The notes beneath the pieces are model-generated. The model was not told where the DNA came from, did not search any database, and saw only the letters and a list, made by a program, of their open reading frames with translations. A DNA stretch of 64,000 bases from Actinobacillus sp. Lineage in GTDB: Bacteria; Pseudomonadota; Gammaproteobacteria; Enterobacterales; Pasteurellaceae. Positions within the stretch are counted from its first letter, which is position 1, and each line of letters begins with the position of its first letter. Shown piece by piece: positions 16,461 to 25,738 of the stretch. The DNA lies in NCBI GenBank assembly GCA_020026155.1, contig JAHHQX010000008.1:38021-102020 (forward strand), read 5' to 3'. Position numbers and translations under genes: made by a program.

Positions 16461-19271
16461 TTAGTGGGCTTCGTCCCAGTTTTCACCAATCCCAACATCC
16501 ACAATAAGTGGCACGTCAAGCACGGCGGCATTTTCCATTAAATTTTTGATTTTTTGTGACCAAAAATCAATTTTATCTTCTCGTACCTCAAAGACTAGTT
16601 CATCGTGTACTTGCATGATCATCTGAATTTCATCTGAGTCTTGAATCTCTTTAGCAATCGCAATCATAGCACGTTTGATAATATCCGCTGCCGTACCTTG
16701 CATTGGTGCGTTAATTGCCAAACGTTCTGCTGCTTTGCGTGCAATTGCATTACTTGCAGTTAATCCAGGAAGATGTAAACGGCGATGGAATAGCGTTTCT
16801 ACATATCCAGTTTCTTTACCTCGTTCGGGAACTTGGCGCATAAAATCTTGTACACCTGGATAACGCATAAAATAGCGTTTGATATAGTCTTGGGCTTCCC
16901 CGCGTGCAATACCTAATTGACGGGCTAAGCCAAAAGCACTCATGCCATAAATGAGACCAAAGTTGATTGCTTTTGCATTGCGACGTTGATTATTCGTTAC
17001 TTCATCTAGCGGTAATCCGAAAATTTCGGCAGCCGTTGCACGATGAATATCTTTTCCTGTTTTAAATGCATTAATTAAATTTTCGTCTTTAGATAAATGT
17101 GCCATGATGCGCAATTCAATTTGTGAATAATCGGCAGCCATAATTTTAAAGCCATCTCGTGCAATAAATGCTTGGCGAATACGACGACCTTCTTCACTTC
17201 TGACAGGAATATTCTGCAAATTTGGATCGCTAGAGGATAAACGCCCAGTACTGGTAACCGCTTGATGGTAAGAGGTATGGACACGTCCTGCCTTATCCAC
17301 AAGTTGCGGTAATTTATCCGTATAGGTTGATTTTAATTTACTTAGTCCACGATGCTCGACAATGACTTTCGGTAATTCATGTTCAAGAGCAAGTTCCTCT
17401 AGCACCTCTTCATTTGTGGATGGGGCACCTTTTGGTGTTTTTTTAAGGACTGGCAAATGTAATTTATCAAATAAAATTTCTTGTAACTGTTTAGTCGAAG
17501 AAAGATTAAAACTTTCCCCAGCAAGTGTAGAAGCTTGTTGTTCTAACTGTTGTAAACTATTTTCAATTTCAGCAGATTGAAGGAAAAGCGCATCACTATC
17601 AATTAGCACCCCTGTACTTTCCATTTTTTGTAAAATTGGGCGTAAAGGTAGCTCTAATTCTGTGTATAACGCCTCAATTTTCGGATCTTTTTTGAGTTTT
17701 TCATTGAGGAAAAGATGTAGACGCATAGTAATATCCGCATCTTCGGCTGCGTATTCAGTTGCTGTTTCTACTGGAATTTGATTAAAGGTGAGTTGTTTTT
17801 TACCTTTTCCTGCAATTTCCTCAAAAGTAATCGTTTGGTAATTTAGATACTCTTTAGCAAGATCATCAAGATTATGTTTCCCCGTGCTATCTAATGCATA
17901 GGCTTCTAACATGGTATCGAAAGCGATTCCCTGTAAGTGAATACCAGAACGATCAAAAATATGGGCATCATATTTTAGATTTTGTCCTACTTTTTTAAGC
18001 GATTCATTCTCTAAAATTGGTTTTAGTGTTTGAATGGTTTTTTCAAAATCTAATTGGTGTGGCGCGCCCGTATAATCATGGCGTAGAGGTAAGTAAGCTG
18101 CCTCGCCATTTTCAAGCGCAAAAGAAATGCCCACAAGGTTAGCCTGCATATAATCAAGGGCATCGGTTTCAGTATCAATAGCAAAGAGAGGAGCCGTTAG
18201 TAATTTATCACACCATGTGGCTAATTGTTCCTCAGTTAGAATACATTCGTATTTGCTGCGATCCACTGTAATTTGTGTACTTGTTTTGGCATTACTAACC
18301 AGCGGTTTGCGAGTGATTTCTTTATGTAATGTATCGCTAGTTTTTGGTGTATTTGTTGAAAACTCACTAGTTGCGGTAATGGATATCACACCATTTTGAG
18401 CATCTTTCAACCAACGTTTGAAACCATAGTGATCGAAATTTTCAATTAACGCAGGCATATCCGCAGGAGTTACGGTAAGTGCATCTGTTGAAACATCTAA
18501 ATCCACGTCAGTTTTAATAGTAGCCAGTAAGTAAGAAAGCTCTGCATTAGCTTTTTCAGCTTCTAATTTTGCCCCTAGTGTTTTAGCACCACGAATATTT
18601 AAAGTTGCGACTTTATCCAAATTCGCATATATCTCTTTGAGGCTACCAATCCCCTGTAGTAGAGCAAGTGCTGTTTTCTCACCAACACCTTTAACGCCAG
18701 GGATATTATCCGAACTATCGCCCATTAACGCGAGAAAATCAATAATAAGCGCTGGTGGAATACCATATTTGGCCTCAACACCTTTTTCATCAAGGAGGGT
18801 GTTGTTCATAGTATTGATGAGCATAATGTTGTCATCAACGAGTTGTGCCATGTCCTTATCACCTGTACTAATCAGAACTTTTTGTCCTTTTTTAGACGCT
18901 TCAGTAGCCAGTGTTCCGATAACATCGTCTGCCTCAACCCCATCTACTACAAGAAGAGGAATTCCCAATGCTTTAATCATGGTATGTAGTGGTGCAATTT
19001 GGCAACGTAAATCATCAGGCATTGGCGGACGATTAGATTTGTATTCTTCAAATAGCTCATCGCGGAATGTTTTTCCCTTAGCATCAAACACAACTGCAAT
19101 GTGTGTTGGGTTTACTTGAGAGATGAGGCTTTTTAACATATTTAAAACGCCATACATTGCACCTGTTGGCTCGCCTTTATCATTGGTAAGTGGCGGAAAG
19201 GCATTAAAGGCACGATATAGGTAAGAAGAACCGTCCACTAATACGAGAGGGTTGTGAGCAATTTGTGTCAT
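16461..19271 (-). CDS. polA: DNA polymerase I
   Basis: The repair and Okazaki-fragment polymerase, 936 residues, all three domains intact. The 5' nuclease domain (1 to about 300) has LVDGSSYLYRAFNAFP and VFDAKGKTFRDELFEEYK. The 3'-5' proofreading domain has FAIDTETDALDY with the metal-binding DxE. The polymerase domain has motif A (ADYSQIELRIMAHLS), motif B (RRNAKAINFGLIYGMSAFG) and motif C (MQVHDELVFEV). Single gene with its own upstream region; the ribosome site is weak (GAG). Divergent from tolB. Confidence 0.97.
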   Translation of the reverse strand: MTQIAHNPLVLVDGSSYLYRAFNAFPPLTNDKGEPTGAMYGVLNMLKSLISQVNPTHIAVVFDAKGKTFRDELFEEYKSNRPPMPDDLRCQIAPLHTMIKALGIPLLVVDGVEADDVIGTLATEASKKGQKVLISTGDKDMAQLVDDNIMLINTMNNTLLDEKGVEAKYGIPPALIIDFLALMGDSSDNIPGVKGVGEKTALALLQGIGSLKEIYANLDKVATLNIRGAKTLGAKLEAEKANAELSYLLATIKTDVDLDVSTDALTVTPADMPALIENFDHYGFKRWLKDAQNGVISITATSEFSTNTPKTSDTLHKEITRKPLVSNAKTSTQITVDRSKYECILTEEQLATWCDKLLTAPLFAIDTETDALDYMQANLVGISFALENGEAAYLPLRHDYTGAPHQLDFEKTIQTLKPILENESLKKVGQNLKYDAHIFDRSGIHLQGIAFDTMLEAYALDSTGKHNLDDLAKEYLNYQTITFEEIAGKGKKQLTFNQIPVETATEYAAEDADITMRLHLFLNEKLKKDPKIEALYTELELPLRPILQKMESTGVLIDSDALFLQSAEIENSLQQLEQQASTLAGESFNLSSTKQLQEILFDKLHLPVLKKTPKGAPSTNEEVLEELALEHELPKVIVEHRGLSKLKSTYTDKLPQLVDKAGRVHTSYHQAVTSTGRLSSSDPNLQNIPVRSEEGRRIRQAFIARDGFKIMAADYSQIELRIMAHLSKDENLINAFKTGKDIHRATAAEIFGLPLDEVTNNQRRNAKAINFGLIYGMSAFGLARQLGIARGEAQDYIKRYFMRYPGVQDFMRQVPERGKETGYVETLFHRRLHLPGLTASNAIARKAAERLAINAPMQGTAADIIKRAMIAIAKEIQDSDEIQMIMQVHDELVFEVREDKIDFWSQKIKNLMENAAVLDVPLIVDVGIGENWDEAH

Positions 19272-19404
19272 AAATTTAATATCTCATTGGCTTTAACATA
19301 AGGGGATTATAACGGAAAACCCCTCAGACGGCTAATCATCAAGGTACGAAAAAGAATGTGCACTAACTTGATGAATTAACAAATTATTTTTATAAAAACA
19401 TAAA

Positions 19405-19425
19405 ATTTTCCGAAAATTGAGGCGT
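19405..19425 (-). repeat. 20-bp intergenic repeat, copy between polA and tolB
   Basis: The minus strand reads ACGCCTCAATTTTCGGAAAA, a full match to the consensus. It lies in the 240-base divergent polA/tolB gap. Confidence 0.6.
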
Positions 19426-19511
19426 CTAATAAAATGTAAGAATTTTTCCTCTTATAAAAATAGGCTAGAATACGTAAAAGTAGAAGTTTCGACGCTGAAA
19501 GGAGAACGTGA

Positions 19512-20813
19512 ATGAAACAGCTAAAAAAAATGATAGTAACACTATTTTTTGGTGTGCTTTTTTTATTGCAAACTGCAAAGGCGGAAAGTGAAGTCCGTAT
19601 CGTTATTGATGGCGGTTCCGTATTTGCAAGACCGATTGCCGTCGTTCCTTTCCATTGGAATGGAACAGGGAGTAAACCGATTGATATTTCAAGTATCGTC
19701 GCTGCTGATTTAACAAATAGTGGAATGTTCCAAGCATATCCAGCACAAAGTATGCCACAACAACCCAACTCCGCAGCAGAAGTAAAACCAGCTGAGTGGG
19801 CAAAATTAGGTATTGGTAACGTAGTGGTAGGACAAATCACACCAAATGGTAATAGTTATGCCGTTGCATTCCAACTCGTGGATACCTTAGGGGTTTCCGG
19901 TGCTGCGGGTCGCGTTTTATTACAAAAACAATATTTAATCCCGGCAAATAAAGTACGCGTTGGTGCTCACACGATTAGTGATGCCATTTTCCAACAGCTT
20001 ACTGGAGTAAAAGGGGCATTTAGAACGAAAATTGCTTACGTGATTCAAGAAAATAGTGGCGATCGCCCATATCAATTACGTGTGGCTGATTATGATGGTC
20101 ATAATCAACATATCATTTTCCGTAGTGCTGAACCGATTATGTCGCCAGCCTGGTCTGCAGATGGTCGTAAAATGGCGTATAGCTCTTTTGAAAATCAACA
20201 ATCTCGATTAATTATGCAAGATCTTGCGACAGGGCAACGCAATGTTATCGTCCAAGGTCCAGGACACCATGGTGCACCATCTTTCTCACCTGATGGAACA
20301 ACGCTTGCATTCTCATCTTCTAAAGATGGCAAACTTAATATTTATTTATATAACTTAAGCACACATCAAATTACTCAATTAACACAAAATGCAGGTAATA
20401 ATACTGAACCATCTTGGAGTGCAGATAGTCAACATATTATCTTTACTTCAGATCGTGCGGGTAACCCACAAGTTTATATGATGAATCGTGATGGTAGCAA
20501 TGTTCAACAGCTCACCAACCAAGGTTTAAATTATAGTGGGCAACTTACTTCAGATGGTAAAAACTTGATCCTCATTTCTAATGATCACCTTGTGAAAAAG
20601 AACTTAGAAACAGGCGCTAAACAGCTTCTTACTACGACTTTCCTTGATGAAAGCCCAAGTTTATCACCGAATGATTTAATGATTATTTATAGCTCTACTC
20701 AGGGTTTAGGAAAGGTGTTACAATTAGTATCGGCAGATGGGCATTTTAAAGCTCGTTTACCTAGTGGTGATGGACAGGTTAAATTCCCTGCATGGTCACC
20801 TTATTTAAATTAA
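19512..20813 (+). CDS. tolB: Tol-Pal system protein TolB
   Basis: A periplasmic beta-propeller that binds Pal and the TolA C-terminus and takes part in outer-membrane constriction at division. It has 433 residues with a Sec signal peptide ending near AKA (residue 24). An N-terminal alpha/beta domain is followed by propeller blades with recurring SPAWSADGRKMAYSS, APSFSPDGTTLAFSS and EPSWSADSQHIIFTSD elements. ATG 19512 has AGGAGAAC upstream, the same string found before pal. Its usual upstream partners tolQ, tolR and tolA are absent: polA lies there instead. Confidence 0.95.
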   Translation: MKQLKKMIVTLFFGVLFLLQTAKAESEVRIVIDGGSVFARPIAVVPFHWNGTGSKPIDISSIVAADLTNSGMFQAYPAQSMPQQPNSAAEVKPAEWAKLGIGNVVVGQITPNGNSYAVAFQLVDTLGVSGAAGRVLLQKQYLIPANKVRVGAHTISDAIFQQLTGVKGAFRTKIAYVIQENSGDRPYQLRVADYDGHNQHIIFRSAEPIMSPAWSADGRKMAYSSFENQQSRLIMQDLATGQRNVIVQGPGHHGAPSFSPDGTTLAFSSSKDGKLNIYLYNLSTHQITQLTQNAGNNTEPSWSADSQHIIFTSDRAGNPQVYMMNRDGSNVQQLTNQGLNYSGQLTSDGKNLILISNDHLVKKNLETGAKQLLTTTFLDESPSLSPNDLMIIYSSTQGLGKVLQLVSADGHFKARLPSGDGQVKFPAWSPYLN

Positions 20814-20828
20814 TTTTAGGAGAACGTG

Positions 20829-21287
20829 ATGAAAAAAATCACAAAAATGCTTGCAGTAGCTGGTTCTATTGCAGTATTAGCGGCATGTGGCTCAACCACA
20901 CCAACTGAAACTGCACCAACTACATTCGGTGGATTTACTGCACAACAATTACAACAAGATCAACAAGCAAACACCGTTTACTTTGCATTTGATCGTTACA
21001 ATATTGACCCTCAATATTTACCACGTTTAGACGCACAAGCGGCATACTTAATGGCTAACCCAGCTGAACACGTGCAAATTCAAGGTTATACCGATGAACG
21101 CGGTACACCTGAATACAATATTGCATTAGGTCAACGCCGTGCAGATGCAGTAAAAACTTACTTATTAAGCAAAGGTGTAAATCAAGCACAACTTTCTACC
21201 ATTTCTTATGGTGAAGAAAAACCAGCTGTATTAGGTCACACTGCAGCTGACTACGCGAAAGATCGTCGTGCAATCTTGGCTTACTAA
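20829..21287 (+). CDS. pal: Peptidoglycan-associated lipoprotein Pal (P6-like)
   Basis: An outer-membrane lipoprotein that clamps peptidoglycan and binds TolB; the homologue of Haemophilus P6. It has 152 residues. The lipobox is LAAC in MLAVAGSIAVLAACGS, and the OmpA-like domain carries the peptidoglycan-binding stretch TDERGTPEYNIALGQRRADA and the ending YGEEKPAVLGH. I chose ATG 20829 rather than the in-frame GTG at 20826 because AGGAG is well spaced for it. It follows tolB by 15 bases, so the two form one operon. Confidence 0.96.
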   Translation: MKKITKMLAVAGSIAVLAACGSTTPTETAPTTFGGFTAQQLQQDQQANTVYFAFDRYNIDPQYLPRLDAQAAYLMANPAEHVQIQGYTDERGTPEYNIALGQRRADAVKTYLLSKGVNQAQLSTISYGEEKPAVLGHTAADYAKDRRAILAY

Positions 21288-21311
21288 TTAGTAATGGCTT
21301 AGAAATAGCAT

Positions 21312-21343
21312 AAAAAAAAGCGAGATATGTATCTCGCTTTTTT
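21312..21343. terminator. Bidirectional terminator between pal and lpxC
   Basis: GCGAGA..TCTCGC stem (21320-21337) with a run of As before and Ts after, between convergent genes. Confidence 0.85.
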
Positions 21344-21368
21344 ATTTAATTAAATTTGCCTAAAACCA

Positions 21369-22286
21369 TTAAGCTAAGACTTGTTCTGGGATGAGATACC
21401 CTTGAGGTACTTCAACTTTATCTTCAAAAGTTACAAGTTCCCATGCTTTTTCATCCGCTAATAGTTTACGTAACAATTTATTATTCAAACCATGACCAGA
21501 CTTGTACGCTTTAAAAGATCCAATAATGTTGTGTCCTGCCATATAGAGATCACCAATTGCATCTAGCATTTTGTGGCGTACTAATTCATCCTTGAAGCGT
21601 AAACCTTCTTCATTCAAGATACGGTAATTATCTAACACAATTGCATTATCCAAACTACCCCCTAATGCTAAACCTTGAGATTGAAGATATTCAATATCTT
21701 TCATAAAACCAAAAGTTCTTGCACGGCTAATTTGTTGAATGAATGTCTCAGTCGTAAAATCTGTTGCATAATGACGCACATCTTTACTAATTGCTGGGTG
21801 GTGGAAGTCAATAGTGAATTCTAAGTGCAATCCATTAAATGGTTCGAACTCAGCCCATTTATCACCATCTTCAATACGTACTTTTTCTTTGATACGAATG
21901 AATTTTTTAGGTGCATCTTGTTCTTCAATACCTGCGTCTAGTAATAGATAGACGAAAGGATTCGCACTACCATCCATAATTGGGATTTCTGGTGCATCTA
22001 CTTCAATAATAATGTTATCAATACCCAGGCCTGACAACGCAGCATTTAAATGCTCAACAGTTGAAATACGGATACCGTCTTCATTTACTAATGCGGTACA
22101 AAGCATCGTATCTTGCACTGCGTTAGCATTTGCCACGAAAGTGACAGGCGGATTGAGATCTGTACGGCAATAGATCACACCCGTATTGGGCATCGCAGGG
22201 CGTAGGGTAAGGGTAACTTTGTTACCACTGTGTAATCCTACACCTGTAACTTTGATACTTTGTTTTAAAGTACGTTGTTTGATCAT
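21369..22286 (-). CDS. lpxC: UDP-3-O-acyl-N-acetylglucosamine deacetylase LpxC
   Basis: The zinc deacetylase that commits UDP-GlcNAc to lipid A synthesis. It has 305 residues, the usual length. Zn ligands and catalytic residues are visible: STVEHLNAAL with His79, and RHKMLDAIGDLYMAG with the HxxxD pair. The opening MIKQRTLKQSIKVTGVGLHS is typical. It closes the dcw cluster, 22 bases after ftsZ, as in many gammaproteobacteria. Confidence 0.97.
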   Translation of the reverse strand: MIKQRTLKQSIKVTGVGLHSGNKVTLTLRPAMPNTGVIYCRTDLNPPVTFVANANAVQDTMLCTALVNEDGIRISTVEHLNAALSGLGIDNIIIEVDAPEIPIMDGSANPFVYLLLDAGIEEQDAPKKFIRIKEKVRIEDGDKWAEFEPFNGLHLEFTIDFHHPAISKDVRHYATDFTTETFIQQISRARTFGFMKDIEYLQSQGLALGGSLDNAIVLDNYRILNEEGLRFKDELVRHKMLDAIGDLYMAGHNIIGSFKAYKSGHGLNNKLLRKLLADEKAWELVTFEDKVEVPQGYLIPEQVLA

Positions 22287-22308
22287 CGCATTATCTTCTT
22301 ATTAATAA

Positions 22309-23583
22309 TTATTTATTTGTAAAATGAGCCACATTGAACTGACTAAAATCACGTTTACGTTCATAAGTCGGTGTATCAAGTGTATCTTTTGGTTCATCAG
22401 TATTTTCATCTGATGAAGCTGAAGCATTTTCTGCCGCAGGTTTTGCTTCGGCATGGTTAGCTTCGTTTAAACTTGCGTTACGAATACGGATATTTGGCTC
22501 TTCACGTTCACCAATACCTGTCGCAACAAGGGTTACGCGGATTTCATCTTCTAATTCTGGAAGAAGAGCAGTACCGACTTTAATAATTGCATCTTCGGAC
22601 GCGAAGCCATGAACTACGCTAGCAACAGTATCTAATTCACCAAGGGTTAAGTTTGGACCTGCTGTTACGTTAATTAAGATACCTTTAGCACCTTGTAAAT
22701 CCACATCTTCAAGTAATGGGCTAGCAATCGCTTCTTGAACGGCTTTTTCTGCACGATCTTCAGATGCTTTGCCTTTTGCAAAACCAGTACCCATCATTGC
22801 GCGACCCATTTCAGACATTACTGTTTTAACGTCTTCGAAGTCCACATTGATGATACCTGGAGAAGTAATCATGTCAGAAATTCCAGTTACAGAATTATGT
22901 AATACTTCGTTTACTGCTTTGAATGCATTTGGAATAGTAATGTTTTTACCAAGTACTTTGATAAGTTTTTCATTAGGAATGATAATAAGAGAATCAACAT
23001 ATTGAGAAAGCTCTTTAATACCTAATTCTGCAAAGTACATTTTTTTGCGGCCTTCGTATGAAAATGGTTTAGTTACAACTGCAACAGTTAAGATACCAAG
23101 TTCTTTTGCAATTTGTGCAATAACTGGAGTTGCCCCAGTACCTGTACCACCACCCATACCGGCAGCTAAGAACACCATATCGGCGCCTTCTAAAACTTGA
23201 CGTAAAGCTTCACGATCCTCTTCAGCTGCCTTACGACCTACATTTGGGTTAGAACCAGCACCAAGACCACGTGTTAATGCACCACCAATTTGGATAGTTT
23301 GAGGTACCTTGCTTGTACGTAATGCTTGGGCATCAGTATTGACCGCATAATATTCTATTTTACCGAACTCATCATCAAAATTTGGATACAGGAAATCTTC
23401 GCTGATAGTTGGTTGTGCTACTTGTGCATCAGCGTCGTCGTCTCCACTTAAAAACTGAGGCGATAATTTATTTTCTTGTTCTACCATATGGTTGACCGCA
23501 TTACAGCCACCACCGCCTACACCGATTACTTTAATAAGTGAGCCGGAATCTTCATATTCATAGTCAACTGGTTCGATAGTCAT
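22309..23583 (-). CDS. ftsZ: Cell division GTPase FtsZ
   Basis: The tubulin homologue that forms the Z ring, 424 residues. Motifs: VIGVGGGGCNAV (18-30), VNTDAQAL, the tubulin signature GGGTGTG (144-150) and the synergy loop NVDFEDV with conserved Asn/Asp/Asp. Odd point: residues about 35-73 are an acidic insertion (LSGDDDADAQVAQP..., ending NFDDEF) between helix H1 and strand S2, roughly 35 residues longer than E. coli FtsZ there. The C-terminal peptide is LDTPTYERKRDF, related to the FtsA/ZipA-binding LDIPAFLRKQ, followed by about 11 extra residues. A promoter-like element with a palindrome lies in the ftsA-ftsZ gap. Confidence 0.96.
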   Translation of the reverse strand: MTIEPVDYEYEDSGSLIKVIGVGGGGCNAVNHMVEQENKLSPQFLSGDDDADAQVAQPTISEDFLYPNFDDEFGKIEYYAVNTDAQALRTSKVPQTIQIGGALTRGLGAGSNPNVGRKAAEEDREALRQVLEGADMVFLAAGMGGGTGTGATPVIAQIAKELGILTVAVVTKPFSYEGRKKMYFAELGIKELSQYVDSLIIIPNEKLIKVLGKNITIPNAFKAVNEVLHNSVTGISDMITSPGIINVDFEDVKTVMSEMGRAMMGTGFAKGKASEDRAEKAVQEAIASPLLEDVDLQGAKGILINVTAGPNLTLGELDTVASVVHGFASEDAIIKVGTALLPELEDEIRVTLVATGIGEREEPNIRIRNASLNEANHAEAKPAAENASASSDENTDEPKDTLDTPTYERKRDFSQFNVAHFTNK

Positions 23584-23609
23584 AGTTAATCTCCGTAATA
23601 TGCTACTTC

Positions 23610-23642
23610 TATATAGGTAACATTATTATAATTGCAATTATA
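23610..23642 (-). promoter_or_regulatory. Predicted ftsZ-proximal promoter with perfect palindrome
   Basis: In the 86-base ftsA-ftsZ gap the 16-bp perfect palindrome TATAATTGCAATTATA (23627-23642) contains TTGCAA (23632-23637). On the minus strand this is a -35 followed by a 16-base spacer and a -10 TATATA (23615-23610). It would give ftsZ extra transcription on top of the cluster read-through. Confidence 0.4.
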
Positions 23643-23669
23643 TCTTATTGTAGATGAAAAACATACATT

Positions 23670-24956
23670 TTAAAACTCTGACCTAACTTTATTGACAAAT
23701 TTTTTCAATTTAAAATAGAGTTTTTTGGATAAACTGTCTTCATCTTTCTCTTCAATGCCAGTATCTTGATTCTGGTAACAACGCAATAAACCAATTGCCG
23801 TAGAATAAGCTGGATTATGGACGTAATCTGTCATACCAGAAACATCGATAGGGTAGCCAATACGTACAGGGCATTGGAAAACAATCTCTGCACATTGGAC
23901 TAAATCCTGGGTGAGGGCTGCGCCACCAGTAATCACTACTCCAGAAATAAGTTCTGAATTAATTTTTTTGCTGTCGAGCTCTTCTTTCAATTTATTTAAT
24001 TCGTTTTTAACGAGATTTAATAATTCAAAATAGCGAGGTGCAATAATTTCGGACAGTTCACTTTTATCACAAGTTAAAACTCGACCTGGTGTTGCACTCT
24101 TAATTTTAATTTCTGCATTTTGTTGAGTACGTGGCGGATACATTGCACTGCCATATTGAATTTTAATTTCTTCCGCTTCATGGAATGGTGTTGAGAAATA
24201 ATGAGTAATATCGTTAGTAACGCGATTACCAGCATAAGTTAATGATTTGCTTAGACGTAGTTTCCCTTGAGTGTACACAGCAATATCCATGGTACCAGCA
24301 CCGAAATCAATAACGCATACTCCAAGATTTTTCTCATCTTCTGTTAAAACAGCTTCGGCAGACGCATATCCTGAATAGAATACACGATCAACTTGCAATG
24401 GAATGTTTAGTTTAGAATGACATAATCCCACCGCTTTTTTAAGGTTCGCTAACGCTGCTTGCTGGCAGGCAATTAAATGCGCACGCGCAGTGAGACGCAT
24501 CCCTTGTAGACCAAGTGGATCCGTGATATTCATGCGGTCATCAAGTGCAAATTCTTGTGGAATAACTTGGAGAAGGGAAAGTCCGTCACCAATTTTTACA
24601 GAGCGAGCTGTCATAACCGCTTGATCGATATCTTCCTGGGTAACTTCTTCATCTTCACCGATGGCGACGACGCCACTTTCATTGAGTGAATGAATATGTT
24701 TTCCTGTGATTGAAATAATCACACTTTCAATTTGGCAGTGTGCTACATCTGCTGCCGATTCAATAGCACGCTGAATCGCATTAGCAATGGCATTCAAATC
24801 AGTGATACCGCCCTGACTAATCCCTTTTGAAGGATGAGAGCTAAAGCCGCTTACCTCGATCATCCCATTTGGGAAGACCTGACCTACTACGGCAGCCACT
24901 TTTGACGTACCAATTTCAAGACCAACGATAAGTTTTTGTTCACCATTATTTTTCAT
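23670..24956 (-). CDS. ftsA: Cell division protein FtsA
   Basis: An actin-family ATPase that tethers FtsZ to the membrane and recruits later divisome proteins. It has 428 residues. It shows VGLEIGTSKVAAVVGQV (phosphate 1), VCVIDFGAGTMDIAVYTQG (phosphate 2) and VVITGGAALTQDL (adenosine motif). The C-terminal amphipathic membrane helix is present (LYFKLKKFVNKVRSEF). Its start overlaps the ftsQ stop by four bases (ATGA), implying translational coupling. Confidence 0.96.
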   Translation of the reverse strand: MKNNGEQKLIVGLEIGTSKVAAVVGQVFPNGMIEVSGFSSHPSKGISQGGITDLNAIANAIQRAIESAADVAHCQIESVIISITGKHIHSLNESGVVAIGEDEEVTQEDIDQAVMTARSVKIGDGLSLLQVIPQEFALDDRMNITDPLGLQGMRLTARAHLIACQQAALANLKKAVGLCHSKLNIPLQVDRVFYSGYASAEAVLTEDEKNLGVCVIDFGAGTMDIAVYTQGKLRLSKSLTYAGNRVTNDITHYFSTPFHEAEEIKIQYGSAMYPPRTQQNAEIKIKSATPGRVLTCDKSELSEIIAPRYFELLNLVKNELNKLKEELDSKKINSELISGVVITGGAALTQDLVQCAEIVFQCPVRIGYPIDVSGMTDYVHNPAYSTAIGLLRCYQNQDTGIEEKDEDSLSKKLYFKLKKFVNKVRSEF

Positions 24957-25738
24957 TTTTTGTTCTCACTTTGATTTGAATCGCTATCAATCAATTTTAC
25001 TGCTGCACCTGAGGGATAACGCAGATCAACATAGGCTATTTTTTTATCCGCAGGGATCTCAATATTAGGATAAATTTTGGAAAAATTAGCCAATTTATTT
25101 TCCCAATTTGAGCTACCTAGTTTTAGCACCATGCCATTAGAAATCACTGCTGTCCATGCCCCACGATCAGTTAAGTATAATTTTTTTAAAGTTAAATGTT
25201 GTTGTTGTAATTGTGCAGACATCGCATTCCACACGGACAGTAGCAACTGTGTTTTATCATTTGGACCATTTAAGTTTGGCAAATTGCTCGGATAATTTTT
25301 ATCGGATGGTAAAGAAAAAATTGTTCCATCATCCGCAAGAAAATTATTTCCATTCCACATTGCAATAGGCTGATAATCCTGTACCCAAAGATATAAACTA
25401 TCTGGCCACTGTTTATGCACAATTAAGGTTTTTATCCACGATAATTGAGCAAGCTGATTTTTTATTTGTTGGGTATCTTGGGCTAAAAAACTTTTTAACC
25501 CTCCCATGCGTTCTAAAGCATCTTGAATATCATCCTGTTGCGTATAGATACGATCGCCTTTTAATGTAATTTTATCCAAAGGTTGAGTATCTAAATTGTC
25601 AATAATGGATTCCCAAGGTGCATTCATTATCGCGATAAAGCCTATTATAAACAACAAGCTGATAAAGAACCATTTTCTAAAAACAGTGTTTTTAACCAAA
25701 TACCAGTATTGCTTGATGATTTGGGTACTTTTTGCCAT
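24953..25738 (-). CDS. ftsQ: Cell division protein FtsQ
   Basis: A bitopic inner-membrane protein of the FtsQLB complex, 261 residues. A short cytoplasmic start is followed by one membrane helix (FISLLFIIGFIAIM, about 28-42). The periplasmic POTRA domain (DKITLKGDRIYTQQDDI onward) and the beta domain (GMVLKLGSSNWENKLANF, then KIAYVDLRYPSGAAVKL) come next. Its ATG overlaps the last base of the ddlB stop (TAATG). Confidence 0.93.
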   Translation of the reverse strand: MAKSTQIIKQYWYLVKNTVFRKWFFISLLFIIGFIAIMNAPWESIIDNLDTQPLDKITLKGDRIYTQQDDIQDALERMGGLKSFLAQDTQQIKNQLAQLSWIKTLIVHKQWPDSLYLWVQDYQPIAMWNGNNFLADDGTIFSLPSDKNYPSNLPNLNGPNDKTQLLLSVWNAMSAQLQQQHLTLKKLYLTDRGAWTAVISNGMVLKLGSSNWENKLANFSKIYPNIEIPADKKIAYVDLRYPSGAAVKLIDSDSNQSENKK

